Assembly (NCBI RefSeq): GCF_030246845.1
Contig: NZ_CP126889.1
Span: 2,108,001-2,172,000, forward strand
Length of the DNA stretch: 64,000 nucleotides
From: Enhydrobacter sp.
GTDB taxonomy: Bacteria > Pseudomonadota > Alphaproteobacteria > Reyranellales > Reyranellaceae
Reading direction: 5' to 3'
In this document: piece by piece, positions 1 through 10,103 of the stretch
Position numbering within the stretch: position 1 is the stretch's first letter
How the letters are laid out: the number at the start of each line of letters is the position of its first letter
Program-made: the position numbers and the translations under genes
Notes under the pieces: model-generated
The model's input: the letters and a program-made list of their open reading frames with translations, nothing else
What the model was told of the DNA's origin: nothing
Database searches by the model: none

Positions 1-1
1 C

Positions 2-814
2 CGCATCGACAGCCGCGTCCTGTCCCAGGCCGGTCCGAGATTGAAGCTGATCGCGTCGTTCGGCACGGGCGTCGACCATATCGATCTCGACACTGCCCGC
101 CAGCGCGGCATCACCGTCACCAATACGCCGGGCGTGCTGACCGACGATACCGCCGACATGTCGATGGCGCTGGTGCTGGCCACCGCGCGGCGCATGGGTG
201 CGGGCGAGCGCCTGATGCGCGAGGGACGGTGGGCCGGCTGGAGCCCGACCTCGATGCTGGGCTCGCGCCTGATGGGCAAGCGCATGGGCATCGTCGGCAT
301 GGGCCGCATCGGCCAGGCGCTGGCGCACCGGGCGCGCAGCTTCGGCCTGGCCATCCACTATCACAACCGCAAGCGCGTCCATCCCGAGATCGAGCGCGAG
401 CTCGAGGCGACCTACTGGGAGAGCCTCGACCAGATGCTGGCGCGCATGGACATCGTGTCGGTCAACTGTCCGCATACGCCGGCCACCTACCATCTGCTGT
501 CGGCACGGCGGCTGAAGCTGATGAAGCCGTCGGCGATCATCGTCAACACCGCGCGCGGCGAGGTGATCGACGAGAACGCCATGGTGCGCATGCTGCGGGC
601 CGGTGAGCTCGCCGGTGCGGGCCTCGACGTCTACGAGCACGAACCGCAGGTCAATCCCAAGCTCCTCGAGCTCGACAATGTCGTGCTGCTGCCGCACATG
701 GGCTCCGCCACGCTCGAGGGCCGCATCGAGATGGGCGAGAAGGTGCTGATCAACATCAAGACCTTCGCCGACGGGCACAAGCCGCCCGACCGTGTGCTGG
801 CGACCATGTTCTGA
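2..814 (+). CDS. D-2-hydroxyacid dehydrogenase (5' truncated by window edge)
   Basis: NAD(P)-dependent D-2-hydroxyacid dehydrogenase of the glyoxylate/hydroxypyruvate reductase type; it interconverts a 2-keto acid and a D-2-hydroxyacid in the cytoplasm. The frame is open to the first bases of the window, so the N-terminus lies outside. Visible family marks are the Rossmann nucleotide loop GMGRIG about 100 residues in, the catalytic-domain segment NTARGEVIDE with the substrate-binding Arg, the Glu in the YEHEP segment, and the acid/base His in LPHMGSAT near the end. The 3' end abuts, convergently, the YihY gene. Exact substrate cannot be told. The family call is firm. Confidence 0.88.
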   Translation, partial: RIDSRVLSQAGPRLKLIASFGTGVDHIDLDTARQRGITVTNTPGVLTDDTADMSMALVLATARRMGAGERLMREGRWAGWSPTSMLGSRLMGKRMGIVGMGRIGQALAHRARSFGLAIHYHNRKRVHPEIERELEATYWESLDQMLARMDIVSVNCPHTPATYHLLSARRLKLMKPSAIIVNTARGEVIDENAMVRMLRAGELAGAGLDVYEHEPQVNPKLLELDNVVLLPHMGSATLEGRIEMGEKVLINIKTFADGHKPPDRVLATMF

Positions 815-827
815 CGCCGGCCTGTCG

Positions 828-1706
828 CTAGATGTCGCCCTCGACCGCCTCGCGCGCGGCGTGGGGCTCCTCGGTGTCGAAGGCGTCGCGCGTGGCGCGG
901 CCGATCTGGGCGCCGACCAGGATGGTGAGCGACGTCCAGTACATCCACACCATGATGGCGGCGAAGCCCGCTGTCGCGCCGAAGGCCGAGGTGAGCTGGG
1001 TCACTTCGAAGTAGTAGACGAGCGCGCGATTGCCGACGAAGAACAGAAGCGTGTTCACCGCGCCGCTGATCATGGCGAAGCGCCAGGGCACGCCGCCGGT
1101 CGGCAGCCATTTGTAGATCAGCGTGAAGAAGACCGCGAGGACGCCGTAGTGCGTGAGGCCGGAGATCGCGGGACCGATCCATTTGCCGAGAATCGGAAAA
1201 GCCTGCAGCGCGCCGGCATAGACGGAGATCACGACGCTGAGCAGCACGACCGCGATCACCAGCACCCCCAGCAGCACCATCAGCAGCACGGCGAGCAGCC
1301 GCGATTTCAGCGTTGCCAGCACGACGTGGATGTGCTGCGGGCTGTTGCCGCGCCAGATGACGTCGAAGCTGTCGTCGAGCTCCACGAACACCCGGCTGCC
1401 GGTGTAGACCAGCACCAGGGCGCCGGCGAGCGCGGCGATGCCGCGGCCGCGGAACAGATCCTCCGACGCGAACCGCTGAATGCTGTTCAGGTGCTCGGGC
1501 GCCACGACCGTGCTCAGCGCGTCGAAGATCACCTGCTGGGCGATCATCTTGCCGACGAAGGGCTCGGCGATGGCGATCGAGAAGATCATGATCGGGCCGA
1601 GGGCGAACATGGTGTAGAAGGCCATCGCCGCGGCCGAGGTCGAGAGCCGGTTGGTGAAGAAGCCGCTGAAGGAATCGACGGCGATCTTCCAGAGCTTGTC
1701 GATCAT
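828..1706 (-). CDS. YihY/BrkB family inner-membrane protein
   Basis: 292-residue integral membrane protein of the YihY/UPF0761 (formerly RNase BN/BrkB) family. The N-terminus has the family pattern of a short cytoplasmic stretch, then AAAMAFYTMFALGPIMIF leading into the first membrane segment. About six hydrophobic segments can be picked out, with the central part containing the conserved VWRGNSPQ-like loop and a final segment ending in TILVGAQIGRA. The C-terminal tail is acidic and hydrophilic. Function in the family is unsettled; the old tRNA-processing assignment was withdrawn. It lies 16 bases downstream of the MAPEG gene on the same strand, suggesting a two-gene operon. Confidence 0.85.
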   Translation of the reverse strand: MIDKLWKIAVDSFSGFFTNRLSTSAAAMAFYTMFALGPIMIFSIAIAEPFVGKMIAQQVIFDALSTVVAPEHLNSIQRFASEDLFRGRGIAALAGALVLVYTGSRVFVELDDSFDVIWRGNSPQHIHVVLATLKSRLLAVLLMVLLGVLVIAVVLLSVVISVYAGALQAFPILGKWIGPAISGLTHYGVLAVFFTLIYKWLPTGGVPWRFAMISGAVNTLLFFVGNRALVYYFEVTQLTSAFGATAGFAAIMVWMYWTSLTILVGAQIGRATRDAFDTEEPHAAREAVEGDI

Positions 1707-1722
1707 CGCAGCCGGCGCGCGG

Positions 1723-2109
1723 TCAGTAGAGCCGGATGTCGAGGCCCGCGAGGATCAGCAGGATCGCGGCGACCGCCAGGATCGCCGTGGTGGCCGTGGC
1801 GCCGGCCGCGCGGCCGAACTTGTAGAAGCCCAGCATGCCGCCCGCGTGCAGGAAGCGGGCCATCGTGAGGATCGCCGCGAGCACGGCGATGGTGGCGTTG
1901 CCGTAGGGGCCGTGCAGCAGCCAGATGATGAACAGGCAAAGCGGCGTCAGCTCGACCAGGTTGGCATGGGCGCGGATCGCCGATAGCATCTCGGGATCGC
2001 CGCCATCGCCGAGGAAGATCTTCTTCCGGCCGCGCAGCCGGCCCACATGCATCGTCAGGCCGACGGCCAGCAGCCCCAGCAGGCCAGCGCACACGAAAAA
2101 GACCGTCAT
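1723..2109 (-). CDS. MAPEG-family membrane protein
   Basis: 128-residue small membrane protein of the MAPEG group (membrane-associated proteins in eicosanoid and glutathione metabolism; bacterial YecN-like members). It has an N-terminal hydrophobic helix, a conserved hydrophilic loop ([20 protein letters not shown]) with the RxxxA/H segment IRAHANLVE, then three more helices, giving four membrane segments as usual for the family. The reading frame is open far upstream, but the ATG at 2109 puts the first helix at residue 1 and fits the family length. Bacterial members may have glutathione transferase activity; none can be shown here. Divergent from msrA. Confidence 0.82.
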   Translation of the reverse strand: MTVFFVCAGLLGLLAVGLTMHVGRLRGRKKIFLGDGGDPEMLSAIRAHANLVELTPLCLFIIWLLHGPYGNATIAVLAAILTMARFLHAGGMLGFYKFGRAAGATATTAILAVAAILLILAGLDIRLY

Positions 2110-2184
2110 CGGGCGGCGCTCTCCTCTCGATTCCGGTCGATTGTATGGCCATATTGGAGGACGCAAAAGCAAGGGAGCCGTGTC

Positions 2185-2847
<663 letters not shown>

Positions 2848-2864
2848 ATATCTCGGCCGACGCG

Positions 2865-3617
2865 ATGGCCGTTCGCTCGCTGCTCATCCGCTCGGCGACG
2901 AAACCCGCTCTTCCGCCGCCGGAAGAGCTGGCGATCGACCACGCCGGCGCCTCGCTGCCCGTTACCTTCGTGCGCAGCGGGCGCGCCCGCCGAGTGTCCT
3001 TGCGTGTGGATTCGGCGCGGCGCCGCATTCTCCTGACGGCGCCGATACGGATGCCCCTCAATGTCGCGTTGCGCTTTGCCGAGACGCAGGCCGGCTGGAT
3101 CGCGGCGCGACTGAAGCGCCTGCCGCCGCGCCGACCGTTCGTCGACGGCGCCGAGGTGCCGTTGTTCGGCCTGACGCATTGCATCCGCCATCGGCCGGAA
3201 GCGCGCGGCACGGTCTGGCTCGAGGGACGGGAGATCCATGTCGCGGGTCGCGCCGAGCACCTTGCGCGCCGGCTGCGCGACTGGCTGACGGCGGAGGTCC
3301 GCCGTCGGGCGACGCCGCTCGCCCACGCCAAGGCCCAGCGCGTCGAGCGCTCGGTGAAGCGGATCAGCGTGCGCGACAGCCGAACGCGCTGGGGGAGCTG
3401 CGGGCCGGACGGCGGCCTTTCCTTCTCCTGGCGTCTGGTTTTCGCGCCGCCCGAGGTGCTGGACTATCTCGTCGCCCACGAGGTCGCCCATCTCGTGCAC
3501 AAGAATCACGGCCCGCGTTTCTGGGCGATGGCCGAGCGGCTGTGCGAGGGGCCGATGGCAGCGCCGCGCGCCTGGCTCAGGGCCAACGGCGAGGCGCTGC
3601 TGCAGTACGGGGCGTGA
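2865..3617 (+). CDS. YgjP-type zinc metallopeptidase (SprT/M48-like, DUF45)
   Basis: 250-residue cytoplasmic protein of the YgjP/WLM DUF45 family. The catalytic zinc motif HEVAH is at residues 205-209, with a third His at 215 (KNHGPRFW), and the family-typical RTRWGSCG segment precedes it. The basic N-terminal half contains [14 protein letters not shown], also typical. These proteins are often next to hsdR or transport genes and their substrates are not established. The start at 2865 lies 17 bases after msrA, so the two genes probably share a transcript. Upstream extension of the frame overlaps msrA and was not used. Confidence 0.85.
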   Translation: MAVRSLLIRSATKPALPPPEELAIDHAGASLPVTFVRSGRARRVSLRVDSARRRILLTAPIRMPLNVALRFAETQAGWIAARLKRLPPRRPFVDGAEVPLFGLTHCIRHRPEARGTVWLEGREIHVAGRAEHLARRLRDWLTAEVRRRATPLAHAKAQRVERSVKRISVRDSRTRWGSCGPDGGLSFSWRLVFAPPEVLDYLVAHEVAHLVHKNHGPRFWAMAERLCEGPMAAPRAWLRANGEALLQYGA

Positions 3618-3694
3618 TGATCGCGCCACTGGGATTCATCACCGGCCAGAGGCTGACCCCCAGGAATGAAGCCGCGCTGCCGGCTGCAAAATGG

Positions 3695-3725
3695 GTGTCA
3701 TCCCGAGCGCAGCGAGGGATGACAC
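3695..3725. repeat. Dispersed palindromic repeat A, copy 1 (short form)
   Basis: GTGTCATCCC at the left is an exact inverted repeat of GGGATGACAC at the right, with GAGCGCAGCGA between. The same core recurs at about 47.1, 56.9, 60.1 and 63.8 kb. It lies between two convergent genes and could act as a bidirectional mRNA 3' end, but there is no T-tract. Confidence 0.75.
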
Positions 3726-3773
3726 AGAAGTGGCTGCAGCGCATGACCTGTTTCTTGTCAGTGGCGCTCATGC

Positions 3774-5240
3774 TTATTCCGCCGCCGCTCGCGCCGGCGC
3801 GAGGTTCAGGACGGCCGCCGCCTCCTTGGCCACACGGGTGCCCTCGAAGAAACGCGGATTTTGCGTGCCCCAGAGCCGTACGGCGTTGGCGAAGGTGAAG
3901 TCGCGGAAATCGTCGAGCGTGATCAGCTCGTCCTCGACCAGTTCGTAGGCTTCGGGCACCGGGCTCAGCATGTCCGGCACGTCGAAATGGCCGATATCGG
4001 AGCTGAAGATCGCATTGATGCGCGCGCCGAATGGATTGGCGCGGCCGAACGCCGTCACGTTCATGCGATCGTCCGCTTCGCAGCCGAAGTAGTAGGGCTT
4101 GGCATAAAGGTCGATCCAGTCCTGCTTGCGTTCGATCTGGCAGGCCGCGAAGTCGTCCAGCACCGGCACGCCGCCGGTCGGCTCGTCCTCCTCGTGGCTC
4201 GGCCAGCCGTCGCGGCGCGCCAGCTCGGCTGCCATGTCTGCGTCGCCGTACTTGTCGACCAGCTCCTTGAGCAGGGTGCGGTCGAGCCTGGCCGGATCCA
4301 TATAGGCGATGCCCTTGGCGCCGCGTCGTTCCCAATGCTCGATCAGGTCGGCGAAGAGCTGGCAGCCCCAGCCGACGCCGCCTTCGAGAAAGGCGAAGTT
4401 GAGATCGGGGAAGCGCCGCGTCACGCCGCCCAGGAACAGCCCCTTGGCGATGGCGTGGCCGGCGGAGGCGAAGTGGCCGATATGGTTGAAGGTGAAATTG
4501 CTGGGCGAGGCGCGCAACGCGAAGCCGCGGCCGCCGGCATGGAACGTCGGCGCCACGCCGAGCTCGCGGCATTTCTGCCAGACCGGGTCGTAGTCGTGCT
4601 CGCTGTCGATGCCGATCCAGTCGTAGGATACGACGAAGCGCGCCAGCGAAGGATCGAGGCCCTCGCCGATCGGCATGCGCCGCGCGAAGGCGCCGCCGAA
4701 CATGCCGACCTTGGCGCCGAGTTCCCTGGTCGCGAACTCCAGCTCCTCGATCGCCTCGTCGGGCGTGAACATCGGGATGATCGCCGCCGGCGTCAGCCGG
4801 TCGGACAACTTGCCGAAATACTCCGCCGTCACGATGTTGAAGCCGCGGGTGACGGCGCGCCGCGTCGCATCGTCCTGGATGCGCGGCACGCCGAGACCGG
4901 CGGTGGGATAGACGATGCCGAAGTCGATGCCGAGCTCGTCGAGCCGGTCGTAGAGCAGGCGCGGCATCATCGCCGTGGCGCGATCGCGCGTGTTGGTCGA
5001 CTGGCGCGTCCAGTAACCTTCCATGGCGATGCCGCGCTGCTTGCGCTCGGCGATCGAAAGCCGCAGCGCATCGGGAATGCGCCGCTGGGTGGCGAGGAAG
5101 CCGTCGGCGGCCTTGTCGCCCGCGACCTTGCGCATGCGCTCGGCGAAGACCGGGTTGTATTCGACCCAATGGCCGTCGCCATCGATGATGGGGTGCTTGA
5201 GACTGGCGCGAACCTGCGCCGGACTGCGATGAGAACCCAT
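3774..5240 (-). CDS. Amidohydrolase-2 family metal-dependent hydrolase
   Basis: 488-residue TIM-barrel hydrolase of the amidohydrolase-2 (COG2159, ACMSD-like) superfamily, which hydrolyses or decarboxylates small aromatic or cyclic substrates with a bound metal. The first metal-binding strand is IIDGDGHW near residue 18-25, with Asp and His as candidate ligands. Further family segments are FHAGGRG (His in the barrel), LEGGVGWG and the C-terminal SSDIGHFDVPD, where Asp is the usual last ligand. The start at 5240 is supported by GGAGG six bases upstream; an in-frame upstream Met lacks such a site. Substrate unknown. It stands alone. Confidence 0.85.
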   Translation of the reverse strand: MGSHRSPAQVRASLKHPIIDGDGHWVEYNPVFAERMRKVAGDKAADGFLATQRRIPDALRLSIAERKQRGIAMEGYWTRQSTNTRDRATAMMPRLLYDRLDELGIDFGIVYPTAGLGVPRIQDDATRRAVTRGFNIVTAEYFGKLSDRLTPAAIIPMFTPDEAIEELEFATRELGAKVGMFGGAFARRMPIGEGLDPSLARFVVSYDWIGIDSEHDYDPVWQKCRELGVAPTFHAGGRGFALRASPSNFTFNHIGHFASAGHAIAKGLFLGGVTRRFPDLNFAFLEGGVGWGCQLFADLIEHWERRGAKGIAYMDPARLDRTLLKELVDKYGDADMAAELARRDGWPSHEEDEPTGGVPVLDDFAACQIERKQDWIDLYAKPYYFGCEADDRMNVTAFGRANPFGARINAIFSSDIGHFDVPDMLSPVPEAYELVEDELITLDDFRDFTFANAVRLWGTQNPRFFEGTRVAKEAAAVLNLAPARAAAE

Positions 5241-5364
5241 GCGCGCCTCCAGGATCACACGTCGCCAACCAACATTGGCAGCCAACGGTAATCCCGGCGG
5301 CGCGGTCCGGCAACGCGACGCCTGAGGGGGCTTCGCCCTGCGATGCCGAGGGCGGATTTGCGCT

Positions 5365-6615
5365 CTAGCCGAACCGGCCGGGATCGCAGGCCGTGAGCGC
5401 TTCCGGCAGTTCCTCCCCCTCCATTTGGCGGGCGATCAGCCGGCCGGTCGCGGTGGCGAGCGTGAGGCCGACATGCTGATGGCCGTAGCCGCAGTAGACG
5501 TTGGCGAGACGCGGCGCGCGGCCGATGGCGGGCCGGAAATCGGGCAGGCTGGGGCGCTCGCCGATCCAGCGGCTGCGCTCCTCGCCGCCGACGCCGGGGA
5601 AGATGTCCTTGAGGTGCTTCACCAGGAGATCGGCGCGATGCCAGGAGGGCGGCTGGTGCGGCGCGGCGAGCTCGACCGTGCCCGCCACGCGCAGGCCTTC
5701 CTCCATCGGTGTGATGAAGAAGCCGCGCTCGGCCGGACTCACGGGAAGATCGAAGCGTACATTGTCCGGCGCCAGCATCACATGATAGCCGCGCTCTGCG
5801 ATCAGCGGCGCGTTGAAGCCGAGAAGCCGCGTCAGCTCGCCGGAAGCGCGGCCGGCGGCGATCACGACCGCCGTCGCGGCAAGCTCAGAATCGGTGAGCT
5901 GCACGGCGGTGACGCGATTGCCGTCGCGCCGGAAGCCGCGCACCTTGCCGCGCACGATGGTGCCGCCTTCCGCCGCGAAGCGCTCGGCCAACGCGACGAC
6001 CAGGCGATAGGGGTTGATGGTGTGCATGCCGTGTGGGTAGTAGACGCCGCGCACAATTCGCGGGCTGAGGCCCGGCGCCAGTTCGCGCGCGCGATTGCCG
6101 TCGACGATCTCGAAATTGGTCCCCTTGGTCGCTTGCAGGGCGCGCTCCTCGGCGCCGTTCTCGAACGCGATCTGGCTCTCGTAGACGTAAAGCGCGCCCT
6201 TGCCGACGAAGAGGTCGCCAAGACCGGAGGCCTGAATCTCGGCTTTCCAGGCAATGTTCGCCTCGGCCATCAGGGGGCCGAACGAATCGATGCCCTTCTT
6301 GACTTCGGCGGCGCTGTAGGCGGCGCGCGCGAAGCGCGCCATCCAGGGCACGAGTTGCGGCAGGCTGGGCGGATGCACGGTGAGCGGACCGTCGCGATCC
6401 ATCAGCATCCGCGGTACGCGCTTGAGCGTCGAAGGGCGCGCCAGCGGCAGGACATGATCGATGGCGATGAAGCCCGCATTGCCGTACGACGTTGCGCGGC
6501 CCGGCTCGGCGCTGTCGATCAGGGTGACGCTGTGGCCGGCGCGCTGCAGCGTGCGGGCGGTCGCGGTGCCGACGATTCCGGCGCCAACGACGATGACGGG
6601 GGCTGAAGTCTCCAT
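5365..6615 (-). CDS. FAD-dependent D-amino-acid dehydrogenase (DadA-like)
   Basis: 416-residue flavoprotein of the DAO/DadA family that oxidises D-amino acids to 2-oxo acids and passes electrons to the respiratory chain. The dinucleotide fold is at the extreme N-terminus (VVGAGIVGTATA), followed by the Glu/Asp end of strand two (LIDSAEPG) and the DadA-like YGNAGFIA segment. The C-terminus carries the FAD-binding YCGYGHQHVGLTLATATGRL, as in DadA. It is divergent from hslV with about 80 bases between. It could also be another glycine/sarcosine oxidase-type enzyme, but the DadA segments favour the given call. Confidence 0.85.
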   Translation of the reverse strand: METSAPVIVVGAGIVGTATARTLQRAGHSVTLIDSAEPGRATSYGNAGFIAIDHVLPLARPSTLKRVPRMLMDRDGPLTVHPPSLPQLVPWMARFARAAYSAAEVKKGIDSFGPLMAEANIAWKAEIQASGLGDLFVGKGALYVYESQIAFENGAEERALQATKGTNFEIVDGNRARELAPGLSPRIVRGVYYPHGMHTINPYRLVVALAERFAAEGGTIVRGKVRGFRRDGNRVTAVQLTDSELAATAVVIAAGRASGELTRLLGFNAPLIAERGYHVMLAPDNVRFDLPVSPAERGFFITPMEEGLRVAGTVELAAPHQPPSWHRADLLVKHLKDIFPGVGGEERSRWIGERPSLPDFRPAIGRAPRLANVYCGYGHQHVGLTLATATGRLIARQMEGEELPEALTACDPGRFG

Positions 6616-6693
6616 CGAGGCACGTTAGCACGGGCCCTGCGCCTGCCCAGCAATGCGATTGAATTGTGCCCGTGAATGATTATTTAGCGTCCC

Positions 6694-7251
6694 ATGTCCC
6701 CACAATCCGACACGAATTCCCCCGGCTGGCATGCCACGACCATCCTCTCGGTGCGCAAGGCGGGGCAGGTGGTGATGGCCGGCGACGGCCAGGTCTCGAT
6801 GGGCCAGACGATCGTCAAGGGCAACGCCAAGAAGGTCCGTCGCATCGGCAACGGCCAGATCGTCGCCGGCTTCGCCGGCGCCACCGCCGACGCCTTCACG
6901 CTGTTCGAGCGCCTCGAAGGCAAGCTGGAGCGTCATCCCGGCCAGCTCCTGCGCGCCTGCATCGAGCTCGCCAAGGACTGGCGCACCGACCGCTATCTGC
7001 GCCGCCTCGAGGCGATGATGGCGGTGGCCGACAAGGACGTGTCGCTTCTGCTGTCCGGCACCGGCGACGTGCTGGAGCCGGAAGGCGGCGTCATCGCCAT
7101 TGGCTCGGGCGGCAACTATGCGCTGGCCGCAGCGCGCGCCCTGATCGATGTCGACGGCCTCGACGCCGAGACCATCGCGCGCAAGGCGATGGACATCGCC
7201 GCCGACATCTGCGTCTACACCAACCACAATCTCGTCATCGAGAAGCTTTGA
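6694..7251 (+). CDS. hslV: ATP-dependent protease peptidase subunit HslV
   Basis: Threonine protease core of the HslUV (ClpQY) proteasome-like complex, 185 residues. A 14-residue N-terminal extension precedes Thr15 in [10 protein letters not shown]; removal would expose the catalytic Thr. The extension is common in alphaproteobacteria. Intact segments include [24 protein letters not shown] and the ending [12 protein letters not shown]. The gene overlaps nothing and is followed 7 bases later by hslU, giving the classic hslVU operon. Confidence 0.97.
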   Translation: MSPQSDTNSPGWHATTILSVRKAGQVVMAGDGQVSMGQTIVKGNAKKVRRIGNGQIVAGFAGATADAFTLFERLEGKLERHPGQLLRACIELAKDWRTDRYLRRLEAMMAVADKDVSLLLSGTGDVLEPEGGVIAIGSGGNYALAAARALIDVDGLDAETIARKAMDIAADICVYTNHNLVIEKL

Positions 7252-7258
7252 GAAATCC

Positions 7259-8569
7259 ATGGGCAACGATTTTTCCCCTCGCGAGATCGTCTCCGAGCTC
7301 GACAAGCACATCGTCGGCCAGCAGGACGCCAAGCGCGCCGTCGCCATCGCCTTGCGCAACCGCTGGCGCCGCCTGCAGCTTCCCGAAGCGCTGCGCGAGG
7401 AGGTGCTGCCGAAGAACATCCTGATGATCGGCCCCACGGGCTGCGGCAAGACCGAGATCGCCCGCCGTTTGGCGAGGCTCGCCAACGCGCCGTTCCTCAA
7501 GGTCGAGGCGACCAAGTTCACCGAGGTCGGCTATGTCGGCCGCGACGTCGAGCAGATCGCGCGCGATTTGATGGAGGCCGCCCTCGACATGACGCGCGAG
7601 CGCATGCGCAAGGAGGTGCGGGCCAAGGCCGAGCTTGCCGCCGAGGATCGCGTGCTCGACGCGCTCTGCGGCGCCAATGCCAGCGAGGAGACGCGACAGC
7701 GCTTCCGCCACAAGCTGCGCGCCGGCGAGCTCGACGAGCGCGAGGTCGAGATCGAGATCGCCGATCAGGGCGGCCCGCTGCAGTTCGAGGTGCCGGGCCA
7801 GCCGGGCGCCTCGGTCGGCATGATCAACATCAGCGACATGCTGGGCAAGGCGTTCGGCGGGCGCACGAAAAAGCGCAAGATGACGGTGGCCGAGTCGTAC
7901 GAGACGCTGATGCGCGAGGAGAGCGACAAGCTCCTCGATCAGGAGCGCGTGGTGCGCGAGGCGCGCGAGGCGGTCGAGCAGAACGGCATCGTGTTCATCG
8001 ACGAGATCGACAAGATCACCGGCCGCAGCGAGTTCCGCGGCGGCGGCGACGTGAGCCGCGAGGGCGTGCAGCGCGATCTTCTGCCGCTGATCGAGGGCAC
8101 GACGGTGAACACCAAGCACGGGCCGGTGAAGACCGACCATGTGCTGTTCATCTGCTCGGGCGCATTCCATCTCGCCAAGCCGTCGGACATGCTGCCCGAA
8201 TTGCAGGGCCGGCTCCCCATCCGCGTCAGCCTGGCTTCGCTCAGCCAGGAGGACTTCCGCCGCATCCTCACCGAGCCCGAGGCGAGCCTCGTGAAGCAGT
8301 ACAAGGCGCTGATGGCGACCGAAAAGGTCGATCTCGACTTCAAGCCCGACGCGATCGACGAGCTCGCGCGGCTTTCGGCCGAGATCAACGAATCGGTCGA
8401 AAATATCGGCGCACGACGCCTGCACACGGTGATGGAGAAGCTTCTGGAGGAGATCAGCTTCACCGCCTCCGACAAGGCCGGGCAGAAGATCGAGATCGAC
8501 GCGCCCTACGTCCGCGAACGGGTGAGCTCGCTCGCCCGGAACGCCGACCTCAGCAAGTACGTGCTGTAG
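7259..8569 (+). CDS. hslU: HslU ATPase subunit of HslUV protease
   Basis: 436-residue AAA+ unfoldase that feeds substrates to HslV. The N-terminal [26 protein letters not shown] segment is diagnostic, followed by Walker [10 protein letters not shown] near residue 60, the pore motif GYVGRD near 90, the variable I-domain (about 110-240), Walker [10 protein letters not shown] and the sensor-2 region [14 protein letters not shown]. It ends with the typical LSKYVL tail that docks in HslV. The ATG at 7259 is seven bases after the hslV stop; the frame is open upstream inside hslV but that part has no family similarity. Confidence 0.97.
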   Translation: MGNDFSPREIVSELDKHIVGQQDAKRAVAIALRNRWRRLQLPEALREEVLPKNILMIGPTGCGKTEIARRLARLANAPFLKVEATKFTEVGYVGRDVEQIARDLMEAALDMTRERMRKEVRAKAELAAEDRVLDALCGANASEETRQRFRHKLRAGELDEREVEIEIADQGGPLQFEVPGQPGASVGMINISDMLGKAFGGRTKKRKMTVAESYETLMREESDKLLDQERVVREAREAVEQNGIVFIDEIDKITGRSEFRGGGDVSREGVQRDLLPLIEGTTVNTKHGPVKTDHVLFICSGAFHLAKPSDMLPELQGRLPIRVSLASLSQEDFRRILTEPEASLVKQYKALMATEKVDLDFKPDAIDELARLSAEINESVENIGARRLHTVMEKLLEEISFTASDKAGQKIEIDAPYVRERVSSLARNADLSKYVL

Positions 8570-8596
8570 GCGGGCGGCCGTTCACCGCAGTCGGTG

Positions 8597-8734
8597 TCAA
8601 AAACAATAGGTTTGCACGAGGTCGACGAGATAGGCCGCGCCGTTCCTGCCCCACAGCACGAACGACACGGCCGTCGCGGCCACCACCAGCGCAGCGACGC
8701 TCCACAGGATCAGGGAGCGCCAGCCGTCCATCAT
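8597..8734 (-). CDS. Small single-span membrane protein, 45 residues
   Basis: Short reading frame beginning MMDGWRSLIL, with one hydrophobic helix of about 20 residues (WSVAALVVAATAVSFVLW) and a short C-terminal tail ending TYCF. Its start is 10 bases after the stop codon of the MFS transporter on the same strand, so it would be made from the same transcript, probably by reinitiation because no strong ribosome-binding site is seen. I do not recognise a family. The clean membrane-helix architecture, with Trp at the helix borders, argues for a real gene. It might be an accessory peptide of the transporter. Confidence 0.5.
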   Translation of the reverse strand: MMDGWRSLILWSVAALVVAATAVSFVLWGRNGAAYLVDLVQTYCF

Positions 8735-8744
8735 AACCGGCCCG

Positions 8745-10004
8745 TCATGCGGGCTGCGCCGCCAGCGCCGCCGGCCGCGCCACCGGCTTCTCGACGATCG
8801 GCCAGTGCAGCAGGGCCGATGCCACGCCGAGCGCGATCGAGATCCACCACATGGCGTTGTAGTTGCCGGTGAGGTCGAACAGCACGCCGCCGCCCCAGCC
8901 GCCGACGAAGCTGCCGATCTGATGGCCGAAGAACACGAAGCCGTTCAGCATGGTGAGATGCACCGGCCCGAACATGTAGCCCACCAGCGACGTGGTGAGC
9001 GGCACGGTGCCGAGCCAGAGGAAGCCCAGCGCGCCGGCGAAGGCCAGCACCGAGACCGCCGAGAGCGGCGCCAGCACGAAGGCGAGGAAGACGATCGAGC
9101 GCAGGAGGTAGAGGGTCGCCAGCAGGTTCTTGCGCTGGAAGCGAGCGCCGAGCGCGCTCCACAGGATCGATCCCACGATGTTGAACAGGCCCACCATGCC
9201 GATGCTCCAGCCGCCGAGCTCGGCCGGCGAGAGCCTCAGCCCGAACAGGGAGAGCCCGACCCCCTTGTCCGAGATGTAGGCCGGCAAGTGGCCGCCGACG
9301 AAGGCGACGTGGAAGCCGCACACGAAATAGCCGACCACCAGCAGCAGATAGCTTTTCTGGCCGAACGCCTCGACGAGCGCCTCGCGCGAGCTCTGCGCGC
9401 CGGCGGTCGACTTCTTGGCCGCCGCGATCTGCCGGCTGTCGTTGAGCCCGATCGACAGCAGCACCATCAGCACGGCGAGCGCCGTGAGGGCCCACATGGT
9501 GGGCCGCCAGTCGCCGAAATGGTGCTGCAGCACCGAGGCGAGCGGCACGATGAAGAACTGGCCGAACGAGCCGCCGGCGGAGCAGATGCCGACCGCCAGT
9601 GCCTGCTTGGCGGGCGGCGCCACGCGCAGGATCACGCCGAGCACCGGCCCGAAGGTCGCTGCCGACAGGCCGATGCCGACGAGCGCATTGCCGAGCACCA
9701 GCAGGACGCCGTCGTGCATGGCCGAGGTCACGACCATGCCCAGAACATAGACCGCAGCTCCGCCCGCAATGGTCGGCGCCGAGCCGAAGCGGTCGGCGAG
9801 ACGGCCCGAGAACGGCGCAAACGCCCCCATCAGCAGCATCGACAGCGCGGTGGCGAAAGAAAACAATTCGCGGCCGACATGCAGTTCGGCCGAGACCGGC
9901 TTTAGAAAGATGCCGAAGCTCTGGCGCACCCCGAGACCGATGGTGAGGACCAGGAAACCGCACCATACGGCGGTCCAGTAGGAACGATTGCTCATGGCCA
10001 TCAA
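8745..10004 (-). CDS. MFS transporter
   Basis: 419-residue major facilitator superfamily permease with twelve predicted hydrophobic segments split by a hydrophilic central loop around residue 190-205 (the SRQIAAAKKSTAGAQSS stretch). The loop GRLADRFGSAPT between helices 2 and 3 matches the MFS signature G-x-L-A-D-R. It resembles the monocarboxylate/oxalate-formate type of MFS (YbfB/OFA-like), but the substrate cannot be deduced. Start may be at 10004 or nine bases inside it (MSNRSYW). Divergent from the secreted hydrolase. A small membrane-protein gene follows in the same direction. Confidence 0.88.
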   Translation of the reverse strand: MMAMSNRSYWTAVWCGFLVLTIGLGVRQSFGIFLKPVSAELHVGRELFSFATALSMLLMGAFAPFSGRLADRFGSAPTIAGGAAVYVLGMVVTSAMHDGVLLVLGNALVGIGLSAATFGPVLGVILRVAPPAKQALAVGICSAGGSFGQFFIVPLASVLQHHFGDWRPTMWALTALAVLMVLLSIGLNDSRQIAAAKKSTAGAQSSREALVEAFGQKSYLLLVVGYFVCGFHVAFVGGHLPAYISDKGVGLSLFGLRLSPAELGGWSIGMVGLFNIVGSILWSALGARFQRKNLLATLYLLRSIVFLAFVLAPLSAVSVLAFAGALGFLWLGTVPLTTSLVGYMFGPVHLTMLNGFVFFGHQIGSFVGGWGGGVLFDLTGNYNAMWWISIALGVASALLHWPIVEKPVARPAALAAQPA

Positions 10005-10103
10005 CTTGCGGCGGGACGACGCAGTTTTTCAAGATGTGGCGTCGTCCGCTGCGATAGAATACTTCATGGCGGCAAAAGCGGCGATGTGGCTCGAAGCAAG
10101 GGC

